In this document: in pieces, positions 36,228 through 45,599 of the stretch
Layout of the letters: each line of letters begins with the position of its first letter
How positions within the stretch are numbered: the first letter of the stretch is position 1
Assembly: GCA_900116485.1 (NCBI GenBank)
Contig: FPAX01000008.1
Location: forward strand, 34,005 to 98,004
Direction: 5' to 3'
Source: Selenomonas sp. GACV-9
Lineage (GTDB): Bacteria > Bacillota > Negativicutes > Selenomonadales > Selenomonadaceae
DNA length: 64,000 nt
Notes under the pieces: generated by a model
Seen by the model: the letters and a program-made list of their open reading frames with translations, nothing else
Told to the model about the DNA's origin: nothing
The model's database searches: none
Translations under genes and position numbers: made by a program

Positions 36228-36271
36228 TTTTACCCTTTTTCTCTTTAAAAACCAGGAGAAAAAGGGTAAAA
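36228..36271. repeat. Palindrome upstream of tadG
   Basis: ttttaccctttttctc (36228-36243) and gagaaaaagggtaaaa (36256-36271) are perfect 16-bp arms around 12 bp. T comes before and A after the stem on the plus strand, the reverse of an intrinsic terminator. A regulatory site is possible. Confidence 0.6.
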
Positions 36272-36313
36272 TATTATACAGATATAAAAATATAAATAGG
36301 AAGAGGTTAGACT

Positions 36314-37579
36314 ATGTTCGCAAAATATCTACACCAAAAAGGCGCCATTTTGATTCTGACAGCATTACTGCTTCCTATGCTGATTTGCGGAACAGGATTA
36401 GCCGTTGATTTAGGCAATATCTACGTACAAAAAACCCGTCTGCAAAACACAACAGATGCAGCTGCATTGGCCGGAGCCAATGCCTATGCAGTGAATAATG
36501 AAAAAATCAACCATCATCCCTATGCCGATGATAAAGCCAACCAATATATTCAAGGAGATTATCATAATCTTAACACAGATGAAAACATATCTATCAAAAA
36601 AACCGCAGAGCTACACAAAAAAAATGTCACCTTTTATAATGTAGAACTTTCCAAGGAAGTACCTCTTTATTTCCTGAAAATCTTCTATGATAAAGATACA
36701 TTCACAGTACCAGCAAAAAGCACTGCTGCGATTACCTATAAAGGAGAGCCTTCTAGTAACAATCCATTCAAGAATCTTTTTACCTTTACCAAAGACCTGA
36801 CCACTCAAAATGTTCTGAACTTTGATCCGAATAATAAGACAATATTTACTACCTTCGACGGCAATATCGTCTACACTAACGGCACTGGTACCAATCAGCC
36901 ATCCTTTCGTCCCAATACCTTACTGTATAATAATGCCGACGATCGGGATGCTAAGGCCTTTTATCCCTCAGAAACAAAAGGGAAAAACGCCAATGCTCCT
37001 GATGTTAGTGCAAAAGGCTTTACTGCTCAATATCAGAACTTGAACCTTTATTCCTACGCCAACCAGCTTAAGGAAAAATATAGCAAAACCACCCAATATT
37101 CCAATCGGGAAAATGACAATTTCTGGTTATCGGCCAATGCTATCGACAAAACTGAGTATTACATAAAGAATGCTCAACAAGCTGTCATAGACTTATCACA
37201 AAATACCAATAAGATAAGCAATACCCCAATCAATATCACCATAGATTCAGCTGCAGAGCCAAAGATTTATATAAACAACAATAGTTCTAATGAAAATCAA
37301 CCTATCATTTATACATATCTTGGAAAAAATGAAATCAAATTCGAAGGTAGTGGCGGCAGTTTCTACGGCATCATTTATGCGCCATACGCCAAGGTTTACT
37401 GCAACGATAATAATTTCAAATTCCATGGAAGTATCGTCAGTGAAAGTATACGCCTTGAAGCTAATGGTGCTCAATACTACTTCAAGGATTATTCCAAATA
37501 TCTGCCAATTTCAGGCGACGAATCCTCTTCCTCTACGGGCAGTCAGAATTCTGGCAATTATACTGTCTCCTTAGTCTGA
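36314..37579 (+). CDS. tadG: TadG-like pilus assembly protein with pseudopilin-type N-terminus
   Basis: A 421-residue protein. The N-terminus has a basic start, a hydrophobic helix (about 12-34) and the segment LQNTTDAAALAGANAYA, a TadG/Flp-pilus TadE-like signature. The large extracytoplasmic part is low-complexity and Asn/Thr/Tyr/Lys-rich, and the gene is visibly more AT-rich than its neighbours. The start is ATG at 36314, 7 nt after AGAGG. It reads opposite to the tad operon and converges on the DUF192 gene with no space between the stops. Confidence 0.75.
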   Translation: MFAKYLHQKGAILILTALLLPMLICGTGLAVDLGNIYVQKTRLQNTTDAAALAGANAYAVNNEKINHHPYADDKANQYIQGDYHNLNTDENISIKKTAELHKKNVTFYNVELSKEVPLYFLKIFYDKDTFTVPAKSTAAITYKGEPSSNNPFKNLFTFTKDLTTQNVLNFDPNNKTIFTTFDGNIVYTNGTGTNQPSFRPNTLLYNNADDRDAKAFYPSETKGKNANAPDVSAKGFTAQYQNLNLYSYANQLKEKYSKTTQYSNRENDNFWLSANAIDKTEYYIKNAQQAVIDLSQNTNKISNTPINITIDSAAEPKIYINNNSSNENQPIIYTYLGKNEIKFEGSGGSFYGIIYAPYAKVYCNDNNFKFHGSIVSESIRLEANGAQYYFKDYSKYLPISGDESSSSTGSQNSGNYTVSLV

Positions 37580-37936
37580 TTACAAAACATTCAATACCAT
37601 ATTTTTTTCTATTCCATAATGTGCCGCTTCACCAGCATTCATTTCAATCACCGCCCAAGCTTCAGGGCACCAGGAGACCCCCCACCAAGGACGCAAATTT
37701 CTTACCACTTTAATCACTCGGTATTTTTTATCTATATACACCGCATCGATACTAAATCTCATAAAACACATATGAATGCTATTGCACGGTACTATTAGCA
37801 CCCCCCTTCCGTCCTCTATCGATTTACGCCCCATCAATCCTAAAAAACGCCGAAAAAAGGAATCCGCTACTTCTACACGAAGCTGCGGATTCCTTTTATT
37901 TTCAACGCCCGATACTTTTATTTCTCTTTCTTTCAT
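37580..37936 (-). CDS. DUF192-family protein
   Basis: A 118-residue protein with the DUF192 core: RFLGLMGRK, PCNSIHMCFMRFSIDAVYID and VSWCPEAWAVIEMNAG. Function unknown; DUF192 genes are often found beside Tad or secretion loci. The start is taken as ATG at 37936, 8 nt after AAGGAAG; a GTG three codons upstream is possible. It is last in the tad operon, 14 bp after tadC. Confidence 0.8.
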   Translation of the reverse strand: MKEREIKVSGVENKRNPQLRVEVADSFFRRFLGLMGRKSIEDGRGVLIVPCNSIHMCFMRFSIDAVYIDKKYRVIKVVRNLRPWWGVSWCPEAWAVIEMNAGEAAHYGIEKNMVLNVL

Positions 37937-37950
37937 ATCGAGCACTTCCT

Positions 37951-38892
37951 TTACATATTTTTCACCAGGAACAACAAGGTAGGTACCAATGTTACTACAA
38001 ATAAGGCTGGAAATATGAATAGCACCAACGGAAAAACAATCTTAACTGGTGCCTTCATGGCCTCAGCCTTCACATACTGACGACGGCGCTCACGGATATT
38101 GTCGGCTTGATTTTTCAACGTCTTTCCCATACTCGTGCCCAGACGCTCAGCCTGTATCAATGATGTCATGAACAGTGATACATCCTGTACCTGGCAGCGC
38201 TTGGCAACATTGTGCATAGCCGTCCGGCGCACCATGCCCATACGGATATCATCCTGCATGCGCTGGCATTCTTCAACAAACGGCCCTTTCATGCGGTCTA
38301 TGATTTTGCGCAATGATGCATCAAACGATAAACCAGCCTGCACGCTGACACAGAGCAGGTCAAGAACCTCCGGCAATTGATGCTGGATGGCTGCCTGACG
38401 TTTTTGAATCATAATGTTAAGCACTACCATCGGCATGGCTCCGCCCAGCAAACTTCCCAATAGCAGGAACATTACCTTTTGAACTAACGCATAATGGGCA
38501 TCCCATGTAAGCATCAACATGAAAAACCACATCAACACAGCACCTAGCAGGCAGGACAGAACCAACTCATTGACCGTCCATTCCTTCGACTTGCCCGCCA
38601 TGGAGATACGCATGGCAATGACCGCATTCATCTCCTTTGGCGTCATTCTTGTCAACAACTGAGTAAAGTTATGCATCAATGGTCGGACTACACGCTCCAC
38701 AAAGGGGATATCGCTGAGTTTCCTGTCTTTCCCCGCTGTTCTATGCGCAGATACTTGCTCATACGCATTATCCTGGATGCTCATGATGCGCTGATGGATC
38801 TGTGACTGCGGACGGATTTTCTTCTCAATCAGTCCATATAGCAGCAGGAATGCTACAAGTGCTATGGATAAAGCAAAACCAAAAATCAACAT
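37951..38892 (-). CDS. tadC: TadC inner-membrane platform protein
   Basis: A 313-residue type II secretion F-like protein with one N-terminal helix, paired central helices (about 115-160), a cytosolic region (QLPEVLDLLCVSVQAGLSFD) and two or more C-terminal helices. It works with TadB as the pilus assembly platform. Its ATG overlaps the tadA stop (TGATG), showing translational coupling. Confidence 0.85.
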   Translation of the reverse strand: MLIFGFALSIALVAFLLLYGLIEKKIRPQSQIHQRIMSIQDNAYEQVSAHRTAGKDRKLSDIPFVERVVRPLMHNFTQLLTRMTPKEMNAVIAMRISMAGKSKEWTVNELVLSCLLGAVLMWFFMLMLTWDAHYALVQKVMFLLLGSLLGGAMPMVVLNIMIQKRQAAIQHQLPEVLDLLCVSVQAGLSFDASLRKIIDRMKGPFVEECQRMQDDIRMGMVRRTAMHNVAKRCQVQDVSLFMTSLIQAERLGTSMGKTLKNQADNIRERRRQYVKAEAMKAPVKIVFPLVLFIFPALFVVTLVPTLLFLVKNM

Positions 38893-40298
38893 CAGAATAC
38901 ACCCCTGTTATAGCCGCTGTCAATATCATTATCAGGCATGAAGAAATCTTCCGGCAGTTCGACACCATTCAGCTCGAATTTATCCAGGAATCCCGGCTGC
39001 AGCCCCGTCGGTACGAAATGCCCGATAGCCTTGCCAGTCTCATCAAAGCCAGTCTGCTCATAGCGGAAAATATCCTGCGTCGTAATCGTATTGTCTTCCA
39101 TATGCTGGACTTCCGTCACATAGGTAATCTTACGGCTGCCATCGCGGATACGCGACTGCTGGATGATAAGGTCGATAGCCGACGATATCTGCTCGCGGAT
39201 AGCGCGCACAGGCAGTTCCAGACCACTCATCAGTACCATAGTCTCCAATCGTGACAGCGCATCACGCGGACTATTGGCATGTGCTGTCGTCAGCGAACCA
39301 TCATGACCAGTGTTCATAGCCTGCAGCATGTCGAGTGCCTCGCCACTGCGAACCTCACCGACGATAATGCGGTCAGGACGCATACGCAAAGCGTTGCGGA
39401 CAAGGTCACGGATGGTAATCTGACCCTTGCCCTCGATATTAGCCGGACGCGACTCAAGCGTCACGACATGCTCCTGCTGCAAGCGCAGCTCAGCCGCATC
39501 CTCGATGGTCACGATGCGTTCCTGCTCAGGAATGAACGACGAGATGACATTGAGTGTCGTCGTCTTACCAGAGCCCGTACCGCCCGACACGAGGATATTG
39601 ATGCGTGCCTTTACACAAGCCCGCAGGAAAAGCGCCATCTTCTCATCCATCGTGCCAAACGAAATCAGGTTCTCCACGCTAAGCGGTGTCTTCGAGAATT
39701 TACGGATAGTAACCGATGGCCCGACCAAAGACAGTGGCGGGATAATGATATTGACACGCGAGCCGTCCTCGAGACGCGCATCGACAAGTGGCGAAGACTC
39801 ATCGATGCGGCGGCCGATTGGCGTCAAGATGCGCTCGACGATATTCATCAGATGGGCATTGTCATGGAACTTCACATCAGTAAGCTCCAGCTTGCCAAGC
39901 CGCTCGACAAATACCTTCTTCGGTCCATTGACCATGACCTCAGTGATGGAGTCATCATCGAGCAAGGACTGGATAGGGCCAAGTCCCAGCATCTCATCCT
40001 GGATATCAGCAATAAGGTTCTTTACCTCACCGCGCGGAACAGCAAACGGCTCCTCATCCATGATTTCCTTGCAGTATTTCTGGATGACATTCTCAACCTG
40101 ACGCGCATCCTGATTGACCGAAGACAGCACAACCTGCTCCTCCGGGGTCATCTCCTCGACGATGCGCTGATGGATACGATGCTTGATATTCTGATAGGAA
40201 ACTTCCTCAGCCGTATCCTGACTCTCATCATGCGAGGCAAAAATCATGACCTGCTTATTTTTCCCATCCATACGTCCTAGACGCGTCAATAACGACAT
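38892..40298 (-). CDS. tadA: TadA/CpaF pilus assembly ATPase
   Basis: A 468-residue secretion ATPase. Walker A is [14 protein letters not shown] (about 237-250). An Asp/Glu-rich box, [18 protein letters not shown], and Walker [21 protein letters not shown] (about 309-328) follow, with [13 protein letters not shown] as the C-terminal core. An N-terminal domain (about 1-140) precedes it, as in CpaF. It powers Flp pilus assembly and is coupled to tadC. Confidence 0.93.
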   Translation of the reverse strand: MSLLTRLGRMDGKNKQVMIFASHDESQDTAEEVSYQNIKHRIHQRIVEEMTPEEQVVLSSVNQDARQVENVIQKYCKEIMDEEPFAVPRGEVKNLIADIQDEMLGLGPIQSLLDDDSITEVMVNGPKKVFVERLGKLELTDVKFHDNAHLMNIVERILTPIGRRIDESSPLVDARLEDGSRVNIIIPPLSLVGPSVTIRKFSKTPLSVENLISFGTMDEKMALFLRACVKARINILVSGGTGSGKTTTLNVISSFIPEQERIVTIEDAAELRLQQEHVVTLESRPANIEGKGQITIRDLVRNALRMRPDRIIVGEVRSGEALDMLQAMNTGHDGSLTTAHANSPRDALSRLETMVLMSGLELPVRAIREQISSAIDLIIQQSRIRDGSRKITYVTEVQHMEDNTITTQDIFRYEQTGFDETGKAIGHFVPTGLQPGFLDKFELNGVELPEDFFMPDNDIDSGYNRGVF

Positions 40299-40322
40299 CG
40301 TATCTCAACTCCTTCAATACTA

Positions 40323-40760
40323 TCAGTGTTTATTTTCACTATACATCGTATAGGTAACTTGCAAATTTATAGGTTTATTTTTATTACTTGTTAAACTATT
40401 TACGACATTAGCAACGGTTGAGCCATTTGTATTTATTGGCGCATTCATAGTAACAATGACATTGCTATTTTTTTTATCATATTCTATCTTGTAGTATTCT
40501 TCTTTCTTAGGATTCCAAACAAAAAAACCTAAAGGTAAACTTTGATTCTGATATTTATCCCGAATTTGCTGATAACCATTGGCATACCCAGCAGTATCGG
40601 TTATTGACGCCTCCCGAGCACTACTTCTAGCAATATTAGCCAACGTCATATAGTCAGCAAAAATCATACCTGCATAAAAAATGCCGAATAACAATAAACA
40701 AAAAAGAGGGAGTACTAGTGCAAATTCAACTATGCCTTGACCTCTTTGCCATTGCCGCAT
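40323..40760 (-). CDS. tadE: TadE-type pseudopilin
   Basis: A 145-residue protein. The leader MRQWQRGQ precedes GIVEFALVLPLFCLLLFGIF, a pilin-type cleavage site and hydrophobic helix. The extracytoplasmic part is polar and Asn/Lys-rich and its DNA is AT-rich. The start is ATG at 40760, behind GGAGGGAG. It lies between flp and tadA. Confidence 0.85.
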   Translation of the reverse strand: MRQWQRGQGIVEFALVLPLFCLLLFGIFYAGMIFADYMTLANIARSSAREASITDTAGYANGYQQIRDKYQNQSLPLGFFVWNPKKEEYYKIEYDKKNSNVIVTMNAPINTNGSTVANVVNSLTSNKNKPINLQVTYTMYSENKH

Positions 40761-40783
40761 GTTACTCCCTCCATCTCTGATGA

Positions 40784-40984
40784 TTAATGTTGTCCAGTTG
40801 ATTTACTTGCAAAAGCATTAGTAACATTCGTAAAAGCTTCTTTTACTTTGTTAGTAAGATCACCGCTCGTCCCCAAAGCTACAGCTACAACTACTACAAA
40901 AGCCAGTACCAGAGCATACTCCACAATACCCTGTGCCTTCTCGCTTACATAACGAGCTTTCAGATAATCAAGAATCTCCAACAT
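40784..40984 (-). CDS. flp: Flp-family major pilin
   Basis: A 66-residue pilin. The leader has a prepilin-peptidase cleavage site in AQGIVEYALVLAFVVVVAVAL (Gly, then IVEY), followed by a short C-terminal part (SGDLTNKVKEAFTNVTNAFA). Processing is expected by the A24 peptidase at 46879. The ribosome site AAGGAGG is strong, as expected for an abundant pilin. Confidence 0.92.
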   Translation of the reverse strand: MLEILDYLKARYVSEKAQGIVEYALVLAFVVVVAVALGTSGDLTNKVKEAFTNVTNAFASKSTGQH

Positions 40985-41051
40985 AAATAATTCCTCCTTA
41001 AAAAATAAAAAAATAAATTTATGTAAAATCCCTAATGGATATCACATACAA

Positions 41052-42026
41052 TCATGCCTCGATATTGACAATACGCTGAATAACAAAATAACCAATAACC
41101 TCTAATACTACAGCCCCAACCATGCAAACCTGACCAACAGGTTCTTCTAGCAACGGCTTTAGATAACCAGGATTTACAACTGTAAGTATCCCTGCCAATG
41201 CAACCGGCAATATCGCTAATACTACTCCCGAGGCTCTTCCCTGTGCAGTAAGCGCCTTGACCTCCCGCCGCATGCGGATTCGCTCCTGTATCGTTCCGCT
41301 GATGGTATCAAGAATCTGAGCGAGATTACCACCAACTTGGCGCTGAATCAGCACTGCCGTGACGACCAGCTCAAAGTCAGGGCTTTCGACGCGCTTTTGC
41401 ATATTCTCGAGCGCAGTCTCCAGCGTCGCACCGACGTTTACCTCGTTGACGACCTTTTGGACCTCGCGGCCAATCGGGGCCTCCATCTCACGGGCAATAA
41501 GCTCAAAGGCCTGCATAAAGCTGAAACCAGCGCGCAAGGCATTTGCTACCATCGTCAGCATATCACCGAGCTGATTCGTGAAGGCTTTCTGGCGCCGCTT
41601 GATATAGATGTCGAGAAACATCAGTCCTAAAATCACGCCAGCCAAGCCAGCCACTAGAGCTATCCACGGTTCTAGTGTTGCCGCCAGCATGATGATACCG
41701 CAAAGCGCACCGAAAATAGCGAGCATTACCTCGTATTCAGATCCCAGCAGCGGCCAATCAGCCTGCTGCATCTTGAAGTCCATCCGGTTGCCTTTTTGGA
41801 TGCTTTGCAGTTTCTGAGCCGCATTCCGGACGATTTTCCGGAATTTGCTCTTTACATTCGGGGTATTCCGCCCGCGCAATCTCTGCTGACGCAGCTGCAC
41901 AGCGCTGCCCGAAAAGTATTCCATGCGGTTGACGATTTTCTTGTGCTCACGCGACTTGATTCGCAGCAACAGCAAAAACATCGACATACACAGGATTGAC
42001 ACCAGTATGGCCAGGATAAATCTCAT
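41052..42026 (-). CDS. tadB: TadB inner-membrane platform protein
   Basis: A 324-residue type II secretion F-like protein: N-terminal helix, then two central helices (about 90-135), a cytosolic region with QLGDMLTMVANALRAGFSFM (about 142-161), and C-terminal helices. It is the partner of TadC. The start is ATG at 42026, 8 nt after AAGGTGG, overlapping the tadZ stop; a GTG four codons upstream is less likely. Confidence 0.85.
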   Translation of the reverse strand: MRFILAILVSILCMSMFLLLLRIKSREHKKIVNRMEYFSGSAVQLRQQRLRGRNTPNVKSKFRKIVRNAAQKLQSIQKGNRMDFKMQQADWPLLGSEYEVMLAIFGALCGIIMLAATLEPWIALVAGLAGVILGLMFLDIYIKRRQKAFTNQLGDMLTMVANALRAGFSFMQAFELIAREMEAPIGREVQKVVNEVNVGATLETALENMQKRVESPDFELVVTAVLIQRQVGGNLAQILDTISGTIQERIRMRREVKALTAQGRASGVVLAILPVALAGILTVVNPGYLKPLLEEPVGQVCMVGAVVLEVIGYFVIQRIVNIEA

Positions 42027-43150
42027 GATACTGACCACCTTATCCTGTGACCACGGCCAGTGATCTCATCAGCCAGACGGTCAACACTCTGCGCGAGCGG
42101 ACTGTCTGGCCGGATATCGGTGGCCATCTTGCCATTATCTGCCGCATCGGAGACGATGCTGTATTCGTTCGGGATAATGGCAGTGACTGGGTAGCCAAGC
42201 TTGCGTGCCAGTTCCTGCTGGGATTGGCTGTTGCAAGGCTCCACGCGCGTAAAGATAGCCTTTACCCGCTCCTGATAATCTTCCCAATCCTGGAAAATCT
42301 CCAACGCCCTTTTCATATGGTCGATTTCATAAGCGTCGTTGATCATACTGACCAGGAATGTCGTGCTCGACTGCTCAGCAGCTGCGATGCTCGTCGGATT
42401 GAACCCTGGCGGCACATCGATGAGCAGATAGCGGAACAGGCTGCGGCTCATGCTGATAATGCTCTCGAAGCGGCGAATCGATACCTTATCGATGAGGTTT
42501 GGTGTTGCGGTGCCGCAGAGCACGCTGACATTCTGCATAACCGGCATGAAATATGGATGCAGTGTGACCGGCGACAGGAACTTCACATCACGCGCAGCCT
42601 CGACGATAGTCGTCTTGGGCGCCAGATTGAAGAATACCGACATATCGCCAAACTGCAGATCAGCATCGATGATGCCAACCTGTTCATGCGTCTTGCGGGC
42701 AAGTGCTGTCGCCAGGTTGGCAATCAGCGTCGTCTTGCCACTCTTCCCCTTCGGGCTGAAGAATACCAGCGTCTCACAGCCAGCCTCAGTGCCGAGTTTC
42801 AGGAACGTGTCGACAGCTTCCTGCAGCTCCACGCCCGTAAACGGCTTGATGATATAGCCGCGTGCACCGGCCTGTACGATATGGCTGGCGCTTTCTGCCT
42901 TCCATTTCTCGCCCATGCAGAGGATGGATGCCTTCGGATAGACTTTCAGGAAGTCAGCTATCAAGGCCACAGAATTCTGCTCCTCAATGTCGAGCAGGAT
43001 AAGGTTCGGATTGAAGATAGTTCCCTGTCCCAACGCATCGCTGACCGACTGATAGCGGGCTACCAGCTCAAAACCATTCGTCCCCTGCACAACCTGTGTG
43101 AGCTTTTCAAGCATCAAGCGATTGCGCTCCACCAGCATGACTCTATACAT
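42023..43150 (-). CDS. tadZ: TadZ/CpaE-type protein: receiver-like domain plus ParA/MinD-like ATPase
   Basis: 375 residues. An N-terminal CheY-like domain (about 1-120, NLILLDIEEQNSVALI, GYIIKPF) is joined to a MinD/ParA ATPase with deviant Walker A SPKGKSGKTTLIANLA (about 130-145). TadZ/CpaE proteins position the Tad machine at the cell pole. It comes second of two ATPase genes in tandem; the two are not close copies. A phosphorylation role for the receiver is inference. Confidence 0.85.
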   Translation of the reverse strand: MYRVMLVERNRLMLEKLTQVVQGTNGFELVARYQSVSDALGQGTIFNPNLILLDIEEQNSVALIADFLKVYPKASILCMGEKWKAESASHIVQAGARGYIIKPFTGVELQEAVDTFLKLGTEAGCETLVFFSPKGKSGKTTLIANLATALARKTHEQVGIIDADLQFGDMSVFFNLAPKTTIVEAARDVKFLSPVTLHPYFMPVMQNVSVLCGTATPNLIDKVSIRRFESIISMSRSLFRYLLIDVPPGFNPTSIAAAEQSSTTFLVSMINDAYEIDHMKRALEIFQDWEDYQERVKAIFTRVEPCNSQSQQELARKLGYPVTAIIPNEYSIVSDAADNGKMATDIRPDSPLAQSVDRLADEITGRGHRIRWSVS

Positions 43151-43180
43151 TTACCTGCCTCCTTTCTTCCCGCATCTGCA

Positions 43181-44014
43181 TCAACTGAAAATCCTGCTTA
43201 GCCAGGATTCTTTTACCTCTTCCGGGTATTCGTCTTCAAATTCCTGCACACCTTGGTTCGTATAGCGCATCACAAGGTCCCTTAATGCCTCGCCGAGCTC
43301 CGTATGCTCCTGTTTGAGCACGAGCGGGATGCCATCCTTTATGGATTGGCTGGCCGCCCGAAAATCATTGGGCAGGATATGATAGAATCTTTCCCCGAGC
43401 AATGTCTCGACATCATCGAGACTGATATGCGTCTTGGCATTACTGCGATTGAGCACCAGCCGCAGTTTTTGCTTATCGTAGTTGAGCTCATTGAGCGTAT
43501 TGCTGCCAATCTTCATATTCTTGATGGTCGGGATGAAATCCACGATGCCCAAGAATGTCACGATTGTTGACATATCTAATAGTTCCAGGTTGAGTACGCT
43601 GAACATCGACGTCGTATCGACGATGACATAGTCGAACTTCTGCCGCAGCTGGCGGATTGCCTTTATCGCATAGTCAGCCTTGATATTGTAGGCCTCCTCC
43701 AGCTTTTTCGGTGCCGCCATGACATAGAACAACACACCATGATACTCATAGGGCGTCAGATATTCCTCGACATGACAGGTATCGCCTTGCAGGGTAAAAC
43801 CGCGCTGGACATCGGCAATCGTATTCTTTGGCAGCAGCTGCAGATAGTTGCAGACATCGCCGAACTGCAGATCATAATCTACCAGACAGACGCTTTTCCC
43901 CTGCCGCGCAAGCTCTGAGGCCATATTGCAGCTTATCAGCGTCTTGCCCACGGCTGACGCCGTACTGAAGAACGTAATGACGACGCCATTCACTTCTTTT
44001 TCTAACTCCAGCAT
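43181..44014 (-). CDS. Second TadZ/MinD-like ATPase without a receiver domain
   Basis: A 277-residue MinD/ParA-like protein. The P-loop reads STASAVGKTLISCNMA (about 16-31): it keeps the GK-T core but lacks the N-terminal signature Lys of ParA (KGGVGKT). A deviant switch region, LVDYDLQFGDVCNYLQLLP, follows. It lies between the secretin gene and tadZ, so it probably also serves the pilus; whether it pairs with TadZ is unknown. Confidence 0.75.
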   Translation of the reverse strand: MLELEKEVNGVVITFFSTASAVGKTLISCNMASELARQGKSVCLVDYDLQFGDVCNYLQLLPKNTIADVQRGFTLQGDTCHVEEYLTPYEYHGVLFYVMAAPKKLEEAYNIKADYAIKAIRQLRQKFDYVIVDTTSMFSVLNLELLDMSTIVTFLGIVDFIPTIKNMKIGSNTLNELNYDKQKLRLVLNRSNAKTHISLDDVETLLGERFYHILPNDFRAASQSIKDGIPLVLKQEHTELGEALRDLVMRYTNQGVQEFEDEYPEEVKESWLSRIFS

Positions 44015-44038
44015 TACCGCTGCTCCTTTCTGCCTGGC

Positions 44039-45595
44039 TTATTTCTGTACTTGGTCTGGCGGCAGGATATTGTCCAAAGATATTTCTTTCTTGGCCTGCA
44101 TTTCCTTGCGCAGAGCTGCATAGCGTTCGGCAAAGGAAGGCTTGTTCAGCAACTGTTTGGCCATTTCCTTGGCTTCTGTCGTATTCTTCGCCTTCAGCTC
44201 CTCTTCCGATGGCGGAACCGTTCCGTTGACATCCACCTTCTCCATCTTCTGTACTTCCCGGCGGCTATCATTGAATATCTTCTTCATATCCTTCGACATA
44301 GCCGCTTTCGTCTGCTCATTGACCACACGTGGCGTGATCAATATCATGATTTCCGATTCCTGCTGCGAGTCATTATGATATTTGAACAGCTCGCCAAGAA
44401 CAGGTATATTGCCTAACAACGGAACCTTGTTGACCGCTTTGTTTTCTGCTGAGTTCAGCAGACCACCAATCGCCATCGTCATACCAGTCGGTATATTTAC
44501 CATGGTATTGGCCTGACGCGTAATCATCCCCGGCATATTGAAACCGTTGACCGTTACCGCATTAGTCCAGTCCAGACGACTGACGACAGCCTGTATATCT
44601 GCCGTAATATTCCCATCGTTATCCACCGTAGGTTTTATCAGATTCAGTTGGATACCATATGGTTTATATTCAACCGATACATTGTTATCACTCTTTACCG
44701 GGACCGGAATCTGTCCGCCCACCAATATGCCGGCCGTCTTGCCGCTCATAGTCGTGATATTCGGACGTGAGATAATCCTGGCGCGGCCATCTGTAATCAG
44801 TGCATGGATTCGCGCGTTGATCTGCGAGAAATGCGTGTAGAGCCAGTTACGCGTATACCAGTGACTGCCCTTGCTGCGCTGAGCTCCATAAGTCTCACCT
44901 GCATAGAATTCGCCTGTCGTTCCTTCCGGCGAGCTGTACTCCATTCCCAGCTTAGCAGCATCATTAGAATTGATTTCAAGAACCATCGCCTCAATGTTTA
45001 TCTGATCAGGATTTATCATTTCCAGCAGATTCACGACCTTGGCACTGGTATCGATATCTTCCTCGCCTTCAATATCAGTCCCTTGCCCAGCAATGCCGCT
45101 CTGTACCTTCTTCATAACTTTATTCTTATTAGCTACGGCATCATCACCGACATAGAGCGAGGCAATCTTGAAGGCCAATTCTTTCTCATACTGGTTCTTG
45201 ACCCGGCCTTTGAGCAGGACACGGTCGCCGACCATCGTTACCTCTACATGGGGCAGGTCGATAGCCTTTTGGATGATGGACGCAAGGCCCTTATCCTCTT
45301 TCGATACCGTAATGCTGTATTCCTGACGCATACCATTCTGCGTCCAGATATTGAGTGTCGTGGTTCCCGGATTGAAGGCTACGACATTCAGTGCACTTGC
45401 CCCGAGAATCTTTACATCGGCAATTTTCGGATTGGCCACCGCTACGCGGGTAATGCTGCTGCCCGTATTCATGTAGTACGACTGATTCACCCCCAGCCAG
45501 ATTGGCTGCACGTAGGCATAGGCAGGAGCTGGTGCAACAACGGCCGCCGTTACTGCTGCCAGTCCGAGGGTGAAGGATTTTTTCCACTGTTCCAT
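44039..45595 (-). CDS. cpaC: RcpA/CpaC outer-membrane secretin
   Basis: 518 residues with a signal peptide (about 1-27, ending AYA). An N-terminal secretin domain (about 30-105) precedes a BON-like region (VLLKGRVKNQYEK). The C-terminal secretin domain carries SGKTAGILVGGQIPVPV, IPTGMTMAIGGLL and VPLLGNIPVLGELFKY (about 385-400). A charged tail follows. It forms the outer-membrane pore for the Flp pilus, supporting a diderm envelope. Confidence 0.92.
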   Translation of the reverse strand: MEQWKKSFTLGLAAVTAAVVAPAPAYAYVQPIWLGVNQSYYMNTGSSITRVAVANPKIADVKILGASALNVVAFNPGTTTLNIWTQNGMRQEYSITVSKEDKGLASIIQKAIDLPHVEVTMVGDRVLLKGRVKNQYEKELAFKIASLYVGDDAVANKNKVMKKVQSGIAGQGTDIEGEEDIDTSAKVVNLLEMINPDQINIEAMVLEINSNDAAKLGMEYSSPEGTTGEFYAGETYGAQRSKGSHWYTRNWLYTHFSQINARIHALITDGRARIISRPNITTMSGKTAGILVGGQIPVPVKSDNNVSVEYKPYGIQLNLIKPTVDNDGNITADIQAVVSRLDWTNAVTVNGFNMPGMITRQANTMVNIPTGMTMAIGGLLNSAENKAVNKVPLLGNIPVLGELFKYHNDSQQESEIMILITPRVVNEQTKAAMSKDMKKIFNDSRREVQKMEKVDVNGTVPPSEEELKAKNTTEAKEMAKQLLNKPSFAERYAALRKEMQAKKEISLDNILPPDQVQK

Positions 45596-45599
45596 CTGC

